Shown one piece after another: positions 43,601 through 54,490 of a DNA stretch of 64,000 nucleotides. The notes below the pieces were generated by a model that was not told the origin of the DNA, did no database searches, and saw only the letters and a list, made by a program, of their open reading frames with translations. Origin of the DNA: Cycas panzhihuaensis (lineage: Eukaryota; Cycadophyta); contig CM041465.1 of assembly GCA_023213395.1 (NCBI GenBank), forward strand, positions 167,035,741 to 167,099,740. The letters run 5' to 3'. The position numbers were made by a program, and so were the translations under genes. How positions within the stretch are numbered: position 1 is the first letter of the stretch; every line of letters begins with the position of its first letter.

Positions 43601-45010
43601 TGGAAAAGATACTTCAAAAAAATCCTACCTTGTTCATGATTTCCTGTTATAAGATAGCATTAGAAGGAGTTCCCATGGAGGTACAAGAACTAATTAACCA
43701 ATATAGTAAGGTTTTTGAGGAACGACCACCTGAACTTCCTCCTAGTTATGGATATAAGCATGCAATTGATTTGGTTCCTCAATCATCCCTTATCAATATT
43801 AGGCCATATAGGCACCTATTCCATCATAAACAAGAGATTGAACACATCACTCAAGATCTTCTCCAATAAGGGATCATCGTGCCAAGCAGCAGTCCCTTCA
43901 CATCTCCAATTATAATTGTAAGAAAGAAGGATCATATCATATATGTGGAGATTATTGAGCTCTCAATAAATTAATGATCAAGAATAGATACCTAATTCCT
44001 CATATTGATGATATTTTGGATGAACTTCATAGATCAAAGTTCTTCTCAAAAATTGATCTACGCTCCAGATACTATCAAATTCACATTAAAGAGGAAGACA
44101 CACATAAGACAACTTTTCGCACACACGAAGGGCTATTTAAATTTTAGGTTATGCCTTTTGGGCTGGTGAATGCCCCTGCAACATTTCAAAATATGATGAA
44201 CCAGATCCTTAGGCCATACATTCAAAAATTTGTGCTAGTTTTTTTTGATGATATCCTAATCTATAACCATTCTTAGTAGGAGCATCTCTAACACATACAA
44301 ATCATCCTCCAGTTATTACAGAACCAACAATTATTCACGAACAAAAAGAAATATACATTTGGTCAAACTGAGCTAGAATATTTGGGGCATATAATATCTT
44401 CCGAAGAAGTGTAAATTGACCCAAAGAAGATCGAGGTGTTTATCAACTAGCCCACACCTAAGAATGTTACGAGAGTTTGAGGATTCTTAGGAGCTGTCGA
44501 TTTCGTATGCAAATTTATCAAGGGTTATGCTCATATAGCTATGTCTCTAATATATTTGATAAGAAAAGGGGCATTTAAATGGGGTCAATTAGTGGAAGTA
44601 GCATTCTAACAACTAAAGATAATTATGACTATGGCCTCAGTCCTTACACTACCATAATTCTCAAAACCCTTCACTATTGAATGTGACGCCTCTAGTTTTA
44701 GGTTGGGAGTAGTTTTATTACAAGAAGATCAACCAATAGCATATGAAAGTTGTAAGCTCAATAGACATGATCACCTCAAACTAATATATGACAAAGAAAT
44801 TCTAGCCATTATGCATGCCATCCAATAGTGGCGACAATATTTACTAGGAAATAAATTTATCATCAAGACTAATCATGATAGTTTGAAATATTTCCGAAAT
44901 AAAAAATCTTTAATAAATGAACAACAAAAGTGGGTGAGAAGATTACAAGCATTTGACTTTTTGATAGTTTACAAGAAAGGAAAGAAGAACATCATAGCAG
45001 ATGCATTATT
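43600..45010 (+). pseudogene. chromovirus B reverse transcriptase and RNase H, broken
   Basis: Begins with FEERPPELPPSYGYKHAIDL and INIRPYRH in the open frame 43600-43869. Then [51 protein letters not shown] and the catalytic FFDDIL (usual YFDDIL, Tyr to Phe). RNase H: FTIECDASSFRLGVVLLQED with the first Asp kept, YDKEILAIMHAI, and KKNIIADALLRF with the last Asp kept (44883-45188 is open). TAG stops replace Gln or Trp at several places. Confidence 0.9.
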
Positions 45011-45189
45011 AAGATTCATAGCAGAAGATCATGAAGAGGATAAAGCATTATTAAAATCCATTACTATAATTAACCCAACATGGACGGAGGAACTAGTAAA
45101 AGGTTATGACGAGGACGCTCATTCTCAAAAGGTGTGCAAGAAATCAAGGAAGGACTTAATACCAAGTAGTCTCTCCAAGGAAATTTAAT

Positions 45190-46260
45190 CTTGTGAAAAG
45201 TCAAGATGCTAGTGCCCATAGCAGTGGCAATTAAAATAAAGATCTTAGAGGAGGCCCATGTGTCACCAATAGGAGGCCATACAGGGGTAGGCAAGACTTA
45301 TCACAAAATTCGAGAAACTTTCTTTTGGAAATGAATGAAAGAAGAAATATAGAAGTTGTAATAGAATGTGATCACTTCCAGAGAAACAGAGGGGAGAATA
45401 TAAAAGCTCCATGTCTTCTTCACCCTCTACTAATTCCAAAACAAAGATGGGAGGAGATATTTATGGACTTCATCATGGGGCTACCAAAATCAAAAGGAAA
45501 GGATACCATTTTTGTTGTTATGGATCGACTAACCAAATATGCACATTTTAGGGAAACTCAAGCAATAGAAAAAGCTCCCCAAATAGTAGAGTTATTCATC
45601 AAGGAGATACATCGTCTCCATGGGTTTCTAAAAGTGATAGTTAGTGATCATGATCCTAAATTCACTAGTCATTTCTGGCAAGAATTATTTAAACTAGTAG
45701 GCATGAAGCTTAATATGACTTCCACATATCATCAGCAATTAGATGGTCAGACAGAAGCCATAAATAAATGCATAGACAGGTATCTACATAATTTCACCAC
45801 CTAAAGCCCACTTTAATGGCACAAATGGCTTCATTTAGTAGAATTATGGTACAATACAAATTACCACACTTATATCAGGATGTCCCCTTTTCAAGCATTA
45901 TATGGATTTGAACCACCATCCATTCTTAATTGGACCTAGCCATCCAAAGTACAATCAATCAAAGAGTATCACCAATATTCAAGGAAGATACTAGATACCT
46001 TAAAAGATAACTTAAACTTAGCTCGTAATCGAAGGAAACAACGAGCTGATCTTCAAAGAACAGAGTATTCATTTGAGGTAGGAGACTGGGTTTTTCTACC
46101 CTACAAGCAAAATAGCCTAAAATAAATAGGGTGAAATAAATTTCAACTAAAATTTTTTGGACCTTATAAAATCTTGGCTAAAATTAGAGATGTAGCCTAT
46201 AAATTAGAGCTTCCCCCAGATTGTTGAATACACAATACATTCCACGTTTCTTGCTTTAAG
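45190..46260 (+). pseudogene. chromovirus B integrase, broken
   Basis: The open frame 45325-45804 holds the catalytic core: MDFIMGLPKSKGKDTIFVVM, DRLTKYAHF, LKVIVSDHDPKFTSHFWQEL (usual SDRD) and TYHQQLDGQTEAINKCIDRY (usual HPQ-DGQTE; Glu kept). The GPYKILAKI-type motif follows at 46155-46190 and a NTFHVSCFKRKLGE stretch at 46230-46268. The zinc-binding domain around 45200-45400 is out of frame. Confidence 0.87.
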
Positions 46261-46378
46261 AGGAAGTTAGGAGAAAGGGTACCAATCCAGACAGAACTTC
46301 TAATATTAGATGAGGAAGGATGACTATCAATTGAATGAGAAAATATCCTTTAGAAACATACCAAAAGGTTTCATTCTC

Positions 46379-46453
46379 ATAAAAATCATAGAATACCTTA
46401 TGAAATGGAAAGCAATGGATAATGGTGAAGCCACATGGAGATCTAAAGAATGG
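46379..46453 (+). pseudogene. chromovirus B chromodomain, out of frame with integrase
   Basis: Twenty-five codons read as IKIIEYLMKWKAMD then NGEATWRSKEW. The EYL-KWK and ATW residues are the chromodomain core that binds modified histone tails and targets chromoviruses to heterochromatin. It is one frame off from the preceding C-terminal integrase sequence, so at least one frameshift separates them. Confidence 0.82.
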
Positions 46454-46516
46454 ATATGACAATACCAAAATTTACCCATGCTTTAAGGGCAAAGCATGTT
46501 TTGAGCAGGGGAGACT

Positions 46517-47073
46517 TATAGCATTCCTAAATATGGTCATAAATATAACTTATGACCATTCAAATCGAAGGTCTCTGAATAATGATTCCAATGGTCTAGA
46601 TGAAAGTTAATTCTAATATCTATATCAAAAGTTATGACTATTTAAAGTTAGCTTGCCACTTTATAGAGAAGTTTTGGCCAACTTCTATTTGAGCAGTATT
46701 AAGAAGAATATCACCTTTTCTGGTTGACTTCTATTGCTATCCTTTAGCTGCCTATTTAAGGAGGATTTATGGCCTCATTTGATCATCATTGGAGAAGTAT
46801 TGGGCTACAATATTTTTGGTCCTTTTGAGGAGCTTTGTGGAGGGCACCTCATCTCAAAGAGGGATTCATTATCAATAATAAATATGGAGTCATTTATTAA
46901 TCTTATATCTATTCAGTTTATATTCATTTCATACCACTTTATATTTGTATGTCATAAGTATTTGAGTGGATTTGTGTTATTTCTCTCTTGATTGAATATC
47001 TTGCAAGTGTATTTGGTGGATATTTTGTATATTTTTATAAAATTTCTTAGAAGACTTCTCTAAGATTGCTACA
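46517..47073 (+). repeat. 3' LTR of chromovirus B
   Basis: 557 bp, after the purine tract GCAGGGGAGACT. About 12% different from the 5' LTR over the left 320 bases by hand count. It preserves the uninterrupted sequence at the site where element C entered the 5' LTR. Confidence 0.92.
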
Positions 47074-47078
47074 TTCTA

Positions 47079-48802
47079 AAATATTGATAACCTTCATAGG
47101 ACATCTAAACAATGACATCATATAGGTTGGGATATTCTAGAGGGAATCCACCAATAATTAAAGTTTTTCTACTTTGCTCAATAAAGCCCCTTTCTAGCAT
47201 GCCAACTTCCTTTGGACCTCATTAATAATCAAGTTCCACAAATCCTTCTCCATTCTACCAATAACAAGAGGCACACTAAGGTATAGAGTAGGAAGTTTCT
47301 AGGTAGGCATTTCCAGAATCCTACTAATAGTTCTCTAGGTTATCTTCATGGTATTCAGGAAGAATATACTACTCTTATTTAGATTTACCTTTTGATTTAT
47401 CACAGCCTCAAACCTTTCAAGCTCTACCTTTATAGCCTTAACTTCCTTAATAGTTTCCTTACCCATAAAAATGTTGTCATCTATAAAATGATGGTGAATA
47501 ATAATATCCATACTTGAAGTGGGCTTTAATCCCGCGATCTTCCCTTTCTTCCTAGTATCCTCCATAGTCTTACCCATCAATTTAGCCATAATGATGAACA
47601 AGTATAGGGCTAGGGGATCCCCTTGCCGCATACCTCTAAAACTTAGGAAGAAAGCTAATGAAGTACCATTTCCAATCATAGAAAACTTTGGCTTCAAGAT
47701 ACAACTATTTATCCACTTCCCCCATCAAACTCCAAAGCCAAAAGCTCTAATACACTCCATTAGGAATTCCCACAAAACCCTATTATAAGCCTTAGAGAGG
47801 TTGATCTTTACTACCATTCCAAGTTGTTTCCTCTAAAAAGTCAAGTGGATAATTTTATGAACCATAATTATTCCATCTAATATCTACCTTCCCTTGACGA
47901 AACCATCTTGACTAGGTGATATGATCAAAGGGAGGAATCTCTTTAGCATGTTGGCTAAAATCTTGGCCAAAATTTTATACTTCATGTTGCACAAACTAAT
48001 AGGTCTGAAATCCTTCATCCTTTTCACATCTCTTTTCTTTAGGATTAGGACCAATAAGGTGGCCTACCATTTCCCATGAATTTTATCATTCTCATAGAAT
48101 TCCTTAATAGCCTCTAAGAGATATTCCTTGATGATGTCCCAATACTCCTAGAAGAAACCAGGAGGGAAGCCATTAGGGCTTGGAGCTTTCTCCCTCTTCA
48201 TACCAAACATAACACTTCTCATCTCTTCCATTGAGAAGGGAACCTCTAAGTCTCTATTCATTTCTTCCCCAACATTCTTGGGGATCGGATCTAAAACTCT
48301 CTCTTGGCCTCAACATCTTGACACCTAGGTTCATTAAATAGATCCCTAAAGTAATCCACTACCACTTCTTTGATGGTTATATACTCTAAGATTTCCTCAC
48401 CATCCTTATTGGTTAGAACCTTAATTTGGTTACATGTTCAATATTTCAAGGTAGTCATATAGAAAAATTTCATATTTTTGTCCCCCTTAGCCAACCAAAG
48501 GGCCCTAGATTTTTGCCTCCAATGGATTTCCTCCTTTAATAGGATTCCCTCTAGTTTTGTAAGGAGGCTTCTCTCTCTTTGATCTAAGGATTGAGACCTC
48601 TCTTCCTCCTAAAATTTTATCTCCAATACCTATAGCTCCCCTAAGATTTGGTTCTTTGTTTCAAAAATATTTCTATGAGAGCTATTGTTCCAATCTTTTA
48701 TCTGGCACTTCACCTAATTTAATTTTTTGGAAAACCTAAGTATTACACAACCTTCTACTAGGATCTTCCACCAATCTTTAAGCAACTCCCAGAGATCTGG
48801 TT
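47079..48802 (-). pseudogene. LINE1 reverse transcriptase, main part
   Basis: The minus-strand frame 47697-47335 has SLAFFLSFRGMRQGDPLALY then LFIIMAKLMGK, then HHHFIDDNIFMGK: RQGDPL and the catalytic FIDD (usual FADD or FVDD). Upstream (48200-47900) MRSVMFGMKREKAPSPNGFP-like pieces precede. The TAAAT-rich right end is cut by element D at 48803. Several stops, mostly TAG. Confidence 0.85.
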
Positions 48803-48807
48803 CTTTT

Positions 48808-49024
48808 TGTTGAAAAATAGACCTGCAATAAGATATTAGCAAATAAAACAAACACCTCTAGGATTGAACGGTACCCTTAAGGTACCTCCATTGTATTAAC
48901 AAAATATTATTACAATAGATATAATATGATACACTATGTTATGTATTTATAATACATGTCAATATAGTGAGAGTGGAACCTAATTACATGTGGGACAAAA
49001 TAAATGTGCATTAATATTCCAACA
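48808..49024 (-). repeat. 3' LTR of D
   Basis: Plus strand TGTTGAAAAATAGACC to ATTCCAACA; about 95% alike to 51626-51842. Confidence 0.9.
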
Positions 49025-49368
49025 CTCCCCCTTAATGCACATTTGGATCATTTGTACTTGTAATGCCTTGTCCTTGGAAGTGTCTTGAAAATGATGTATT
49101 CAACTTGATCCTTGTCTTCAAACTTGTAGTGATGTCTTTATTATAGAATGATGTCTTCATCTTGATTTGCATCTTCAATTTTGTACTAATGTCTTTGTAG
49201 GATGATGTCCTCAACTTGATTTATGTCTTCAATCTTGTAGTGATGATGTTGATGTAGCAGCTCTAGCAAGGATAAATTATGATTCTTTATTGTGCCTGGT
49301 CTAGTTTGATTTTGATGTAGATCATGTAAACAACCATCTTCAATCACAACTTGCATGCCTTCATTATC

Positions 49369-50187
49369 CTATATAAACTCTTGATCAACATGTATAATAG
49401 TGATTTCTTCAATATTTGGAGCAGAATCTTGATCAACAAGCATACTCTTTGAAATTGAATTAATGCTCAAAGTAGGAACATCATTCAAACTTGAATCAAT
49501 ACTTAAAGTAGGAATATCATCAACATAAGGCTCATCCTTTATAGGACCATCATATTCATATTCAATGGTATCATCTATATAAACCTTTATTAACTCATCA
49601 TTTTCAATGTCTTTATCAATTGTTATAGTCTCATCAATACATTCAACTATCGCTTCCTTACATTCAATAGAAATTTCATTAGTACTCATACATTCTTCAT
49701 GTTCACACGTCATTTCATCAGTGTTATTGATATTTTATTCATTCATTGTACCTGTACCATAACCATAACTGGCCTTAATTGCTTTTTCAATCATTTGTTG
49801 TGTCTCTTTAGGAGTTTGTTCAAATACTTCCCTTAGAAAATTCCAAGCTTCTTTAGTATTACTTGCATGTAGAATCATAGGAATGACAAAATGGTATTTG
49901 GAAGGAAGATCAACCTCATTGAATACAGAATGAATCATAATGAATGACTTTCTATATTTCTTCTCAAATATTTCCTTTTCTTCTTCATCCTTAGGGATAT
50001 CATATCCATCAGTAACAATCTTCCACAAACCTTTAGCTATGAAAAAGCATCTTATTTTAATCGTCCAAAAAAAGTAGTCTTCACCTTTACACTTAGGTAT
50101 TGGAAGAAATAAATCCCTTAAGTAGTATTCATTTATTTCAAGAGCATATATAACCACATAATTATCTTCCATGATTGTAAATGTCAT
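49369..50187 (-). pseudogene. gag-like ORF of D with acidic tail, one internal stop
   Basis: From ATG at 50187: residues 30-60 read CKGEDYFFWTIKIRCFFIAK then GLWKIVTDGY, the copia gag DUF4219/UBN2 pattern (Y-FW--K----L----LW--V--GY); residues 110-140 have ASNTKEAWNFLREVF. After 150 codons a single TAA (49735-49737) interrupts; the same frame then runs to 49369 as a very acidic tail (ENDELIKVYIDDTIEYEYDG). No zinc knuckle. The same arrangement, gag domain then acidic tail, occurs in A2. Confidence 0.82.
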
Positions 50188-50199
50188 TTTTTAACACCA

Positions 50200-51010
50200 C
50201 GTCCCTTTTTCAATCAACAAATTCACCCATCAATCTCAATAAACTTTCTCATGTCTCATGCCTCTTATATTACTGACTTCATCATCATAACATTGCCTTA
50301 TGCATCTCACATATTCCAAATATTCATATAAAATCCCAACACTCACTTCACCAAATCAATGCCTCATAAATCTCACAATGATTATACATGCCATACATCG
50401 CTACCAAGATACATACTTCACTTGATTGCTTAAAACACAACTCATGCCATTACACCACTCAATAATTTTACTTCCCTACAACTCAGGTATCTTCAACAAA
50501 AGAAACTCATCCTTCTTTTCCCATTTAATCAATTAGAATACATCATCAAACATGCTTGATCTCATCCTTAACACACCTAACAATTGCCCAATCTTGTCAT
50601 GTAACCTCACATGCAATAAGCACCTCATTGCCTTAAATCACTTTCTTGCACTGAAATTAGCTTTGTTATGCCCATCAAGTCCCTTCACTTAAATCACATT
50701 CTACAGAGCACTTAATTATCATATTCCATCTAACTCATTCATGGAAACACATGTACTATTACTTCATTACAATACTATGCCATTGTCACAATAGCTCTCT
50801 CATATAAACACATGTAAGAAAGCACTTAAACTACCATTAAACAATCACTATCATACATCTCAAATCACTAATAGAGTGCCAAATATATTCACATCAATAT
50901 GACTTAATGTCATCTCATATTGCAATAATACTCTCCCAGGCACAACATATGTAAGAGAGCCTCAAACAGTCACCTCATTACCATTACGTCATTCATGTCA
51001 TTATATCAAT
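50200..51010 (-). other. strand-skewed non-coding part of D
   Basis: The plus strand is rich in C, A and T (repeated CATCTCA, TCACATT, CACTTA words) and low in G (roughly 6% in a hand-counted part). No frame. It lies between the gag ORF and the leader, upstream of gag on the element's sense strand. Confidence 0.5.
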
Positions 51011-51049
51011 ATGAAACTCTTAAATTCCTAAAAAACTATTTTTGAAAAA

Positions 51050-51545
51050 AAATATAGCTCAAAAATACATAAAATATAGATGGAAATTATGGCCTCTAAA
51101 ACACAATTCCAATAGTTTAGATAAAATTGAATTCTGATATCTAGATCAAAAGTTATGCCCCTTTTAAGAATTTCACAATTAGGGTTTCTAGGGACTGTAA
51201 TAGTACCTTTTGATAAATTACTAATAACTTTTCACTCTAAACTCTGATAAACCTCAAACTACTTCCATTAGAAATTAAATTTAAAAAAACATAGAATAAA
51301 AGAAAATTTGAGGTCATTTGGATACCTGTAGCCAAAGTTATGGCTCTTTGAATTTAAGGTTGCAGATCTGTCTCAAAAATATGGCGATAGAAAAAAAAAA
51401 GCCAAAATTAATTCTGCTATAATTTTTGCACTTTCACCCCAAAATCTATAGTGAAACCATTCAAATTTTATAGAATAATCCATTTCATCTTAATTTCTCC
51501 ATTACTTTTCAGAAATTTCAACGTTTATTCTCTCAAATATGCTTT
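51050..51545 (-). repeat. leader segment shared by D and D'
   Basis: Aligns with 25020-25560: shared AGGGTTTCTA-GGACTGTAAT, AATTCCAAT-GTTTAGAT-AAAT and GGTCATTTGGATAC blocks. A shorter part (ATTCCAA--GTCTAGAT with ATCAAAAGT-ATGACC) also occurs in the LTR of chromovirus B (29105-29165). Confidence 0.7.
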
Positions 51546-51610
51546 CAACCCTTGATGGCACCTCACAAATCGTCGCTCCAATACCAAACAAAAACACCTT
51601 TCTCAACCTA

Positions 51611-51625
51611 GGCGCTCTGATACCA
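51611..51625 (-). promoter_or_regulatory. primer-binding site of D (tRNA-iMet)
   Basis: The plus strand CGCTCTGATACCA directly adjoins the LTR; the minus strand is TGGTATCAGAGCG. Confidence 0.92.
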
Positions 51626-51842
51626 TGTTGGAAAATAGACCTGTAATAAGATATTGGCAAATAGAACAAACACCTATAGGATTGAACGGTACCCTTAAGA
51701 TACCTCCATTGTATTAATAAAACATTATTACAACAGATACAATATGATACACTATATTGTGTATTTATAATACATGTCAATATAGTGAGAGTGGAACCAA
51801 CTTGCATGTGGGACAAAATAAATATGCATTAATATTCTAACA
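51626..51842 (-). repeat. 5' LTR of D
   Basis: Plus strand TGTTGGAAAATAGACC to ATTCTAACA, followed by CTTTT. Confidence 0.92.
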
Positions 51843-51847
51843 CTTTT

Positions 51848-52605
51848 GTCCACATCAACTCAAAATGAAAGGGGGCTCCCATATGTCTCTTATTGTCAGC
51901 AACCCCCAACACCAAAGGGGAGCGATCTGAGACTAACTTTGGCAAGGCTTCCAAGGTAATATTACTATGTTGACTAGACCAAGTATAATTTATTAAAACT
52001 CTATTGAGTCTAAGTTGTATATGATGAGCTCCTAACCTTCTATTGGACTAATTAAACTTTGGGCCTCTAAGGGAGATGTCCATCATGCCCCTTTTCTGCA
52101 TGAATTCCCCTAAGTCTACCGTGCTTTTTGTCTAGCCCCCATGACCATCTTTTGTTTTCTCATGGGATAAGGTTGTGTTGAAATCTCTAGCTGTTAACTA
52201 AGGGCCCCTCCACTCTTTATAGGCATCCAACATCTTACCCCATAAACCTTTCCTCCCTTCCTAAGTTAATGGGATATACACATTTGAGACCAACCATTTA
52301 AGATTAGATTTTTTATAAGTCAACCAATTGGATACAAATTGATCCTCTAAGAGACATACCTCTCCCTCCCAACTTTTAGGATTCCATATACTAGCCAAAC
52401 CACTTGAACCCCTACCCCCATCCGTTGTGATCATCTTTGATCACCTCTATATTTTGTTCTTTGTTTTATATCTATTATCTACTTTTAATTTAGTTTGTTG
52501 GAGTAAAAGGATATTTAGATCATGGTGAGATAGAATATCTCTAACCATTATATATTTTGATGGGGCATTTATGCCCTGAATGTTCCAAGAGATGAGTTTC
52601 ATATT
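51848..52605 (-). pseudogene. LINE1 endonuclease (EEP) domain
   Basis: Starts MKLISWNIQGINAPSKYIMV at 52603, the WN-RG-N motif of the L1 apurinic-type endonuclease; Gln replaces Arg. Later pieces are GGRGSSGLASIWNPKSW, NTTLSHEKTKDGHGG and a terminal SDRSPLVL (normally SDHSP; the catalytic His is Arg). Element D cuts it 15 residues later. Stops interrupt it. Confidence 0.85.
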
Positions 52606-53149
52606 TATACTACCTCCTTCTTCCTTTGACCTCCTCATCTTTTACTTCTTAATTTTGGGCCTTGCCCTCCTCCATCCCTTAGAGTACATTGGCTACCTTG
52701 GTTTATTTGTGAAGCTATATCCCTCTCTCATAACATCTTTAGAGAGGGCCTTCGAGGCCTCTTTTCACTTCTAAAATTTGGTCCTTTGACATGTTCCAAA
52801 TCCTTATAATTCTCCTAGATCCCTTTCCCTCTAATTTTCTAAACCTTCTTAGGTCTCCCCTACTCCTTTTGTCTTTCTAAGGGAGTTGTCTCTTTAGTTT
52901 GGGAAGCCTCCTTCTCCCCTATTAGGGTCACCTTATCTAGATAAATGGGCTTGATCTCACCTAATTGGATCTGGTTATGAGCTGGGAGAGTACTCATCCT
53001 AAGCTCCTCCTTCCCTCTTGCCTCCTCTTCTTCTCAAAGGGCATCTTCCTCCTCCAGGTCTAGCTCTTATCTAACTTCAATTAAATCCACTTTATCCCTC
53101 TTCATCTCTTCAAAAATCCCTAAAGGGTCATATTGCTTATCGTTACCCA

Positions 53150-53955
53150 CATCCTTCTCCTCCTTGTAGATCACTTGAGAATCTTTCTTTGGTTCTCTAG
53201 GGCAATTTTGGGGGAGATAGTCCATACTCTTACAAGTCAAACATCTTATGTTTTCAAGTTCATATATTAATTTCTAGTCTCTGCTTCAACCTTCTCCCTC
53301 TATTTTCACCTGATTAGGAAGGGGTATATCCACTCTAGCTAGAGCATAGAATCTACTATTCATTAGTTTGCTCTTATTCTTGGTAGTCAAATCAACTGCC
53401 AAAAGAGGGTATATGACCTTAGTTATCCCTTTTATAACATCCAAGTCCCAAGCTTGTAATGGGAAGCCTAGTAGCTAAACCTAAAGAGGGAGTTACTTTA
53501 TAGAACCCTCAGCTGGATTAAAATCCAGATGCTATTTTTCCATGAGGACCATTTTTCTTCCCATCATCTAGGGTGATTTTAATAATACACTTACCAAGTC
53601 TTCTTGGTATATGAATTTGAAAAGCACGCATCTCTTTGGAAGTACTATGACCTCCACTAACCCTTTTAGTTTCTATCTCTACCTAACCCATTTTCTTATG
53701 TGGTCCAACCTTGGTTTGGGGCTTAATAACTGCCCAACTAAACAGTTCTCCTAGTGTCTCTCCATGTGGTTAGATAATCTCTTGGGGATGGGGATTCTGA
53801 TCAAGTTCTCATTTATAATAAGGTTTATATGAAATGATTGAACTTCTTTATTTCTCAAGTCTTCTATGTATGATTTTCCTTTGTTTGGATTTTGGGTTTG
53901 ATTAGGATTTTGAATCTAGCTATGGATCTAATTCTATATTAGATTATTATCCATG
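53150..53955 (-). pseudogene. LINE1 ORF1 protein (DUF4283, zinc knuckle)
   Basis: The minus strand reads NCLVGQLLSPKPRLDHIRKW then LDVIKGITKVIYPLLAVDLT, FYALARVDIPLPNQVKIEGE and RCLTCKSMDYLPQNCP. This is the DUF4283-containing nucleic-acid-binding protein of plant L1 elements with its C-x2-C-x4-H-x4-C knuckle; His has become Tyr by one transition. The aligned pieces in LINE2 are at 59950-60480. Stops break it. Confidence 0.8.
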
Positions 53956-54490
53956 TTTATTAAACAGGAAACTTCCTCCATTACTCTAAATAAAGCCAAG
54001 AAAATACTTCAAACATAGCTTCCATTAATTTGTTGATTTCAAAATAAAACCTCACCTAATAGAATCCATATGTAGAAAGTCTTAGATACTCTCTCTCTCT
54101 CGCTGGTTTGGAGTTAAGAACCCTCTTCCCCTTATATAAATGCCTAGAGTATTCAAGTCCTATTTTCTAACATAGTGTAGTAGATCCTCTTTCCTCCATG
54201 AAAGACTCTCCTCCATCTTCTAGCTATAACAATTTTCATTATCTTTGTTCCATCCCTCTTCAAAAAATGAGGATCTTCGCACTGCCCTCTAGACCAACCA
54301 AATCACCTATGCACTGCACCTCACTGCTCTGTCTACTCACATACCATCGAGAGGGAGAATTTGCTTCTCCTTACATCCATACTTAAGGATACCCATATCT
54401 CCCATGCTTTTTTGGATGGACTTTACGTCCTCCACAATCACTCCTAGATGCCTGCAACCTGTGCATTGCTGCCATAAACCTAGCAAAGCT

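Larger units (their letters stand above)
29041..47073 (+). mobile_element. chromovirus B (Ty3/gypsy) carrying a nested element
   Basis: Outer LTRs start at 29041 (TGTAACATTCC) and 46517 (TATAGCATTCC) and end in CTACA at 41964 and 47073. A perfect target duplication TTCTA (29036-29040 and 47074-47078) flanks the whole. The 5' LTR is split by element C at 29361/41725. Internal order: primer site, gag, protease, reverse transcriptase, RNase H, integrase, chromodomain. Many stops and frameshifts. Inserted in the reverse-transcriptase end of LINE1. Confidence 0.92.
48808..51842 (-). mobile_element. gag-only LTR element D (copia-like, non-autonomous)
   Basis: LTRs of 217 bp at 48808-49024 and 51626-51842, perfect target duplication CTTTT (48803-48807 and 51843-51847), primer site next to the right LTR and purine tract (plus strand CTCCCCCTTAATG) next to the left LTR, so it lies on the minus strand. 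The interior encodes only a gag-like protein (50187-49369, one stop inside); no protease, integrase or reverse transcriptase. Inserted in LINE1 between endonuclease and reverse transcriptase. Confidence 0.92.
27094..54490 (-). mobile_element. LINE-1-type element (LINE1), minus strand, split by two insertions
   Basis: Reading from right to left: ORF1 with DUF4283 and CCHC knuckle (53955-53150), endonuclease (52605-51848), reverse transcriptase (48802-47079 and 29035-28276), zinc finger (28275-28087) and RNase H (27690-27421). Removing the chromovirus (29041-47073 plus one TSD) and element D (48808-51842 plus one TSD) leaves about 6 kb, the usual full length of a plant L1 element. The 5' boundary (54.1-54.5 kb) and the 3' boundary (T run near 27090, the complement of a poly-A tail) are estimates. 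Stops are numerous. Confidence 0.85.
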
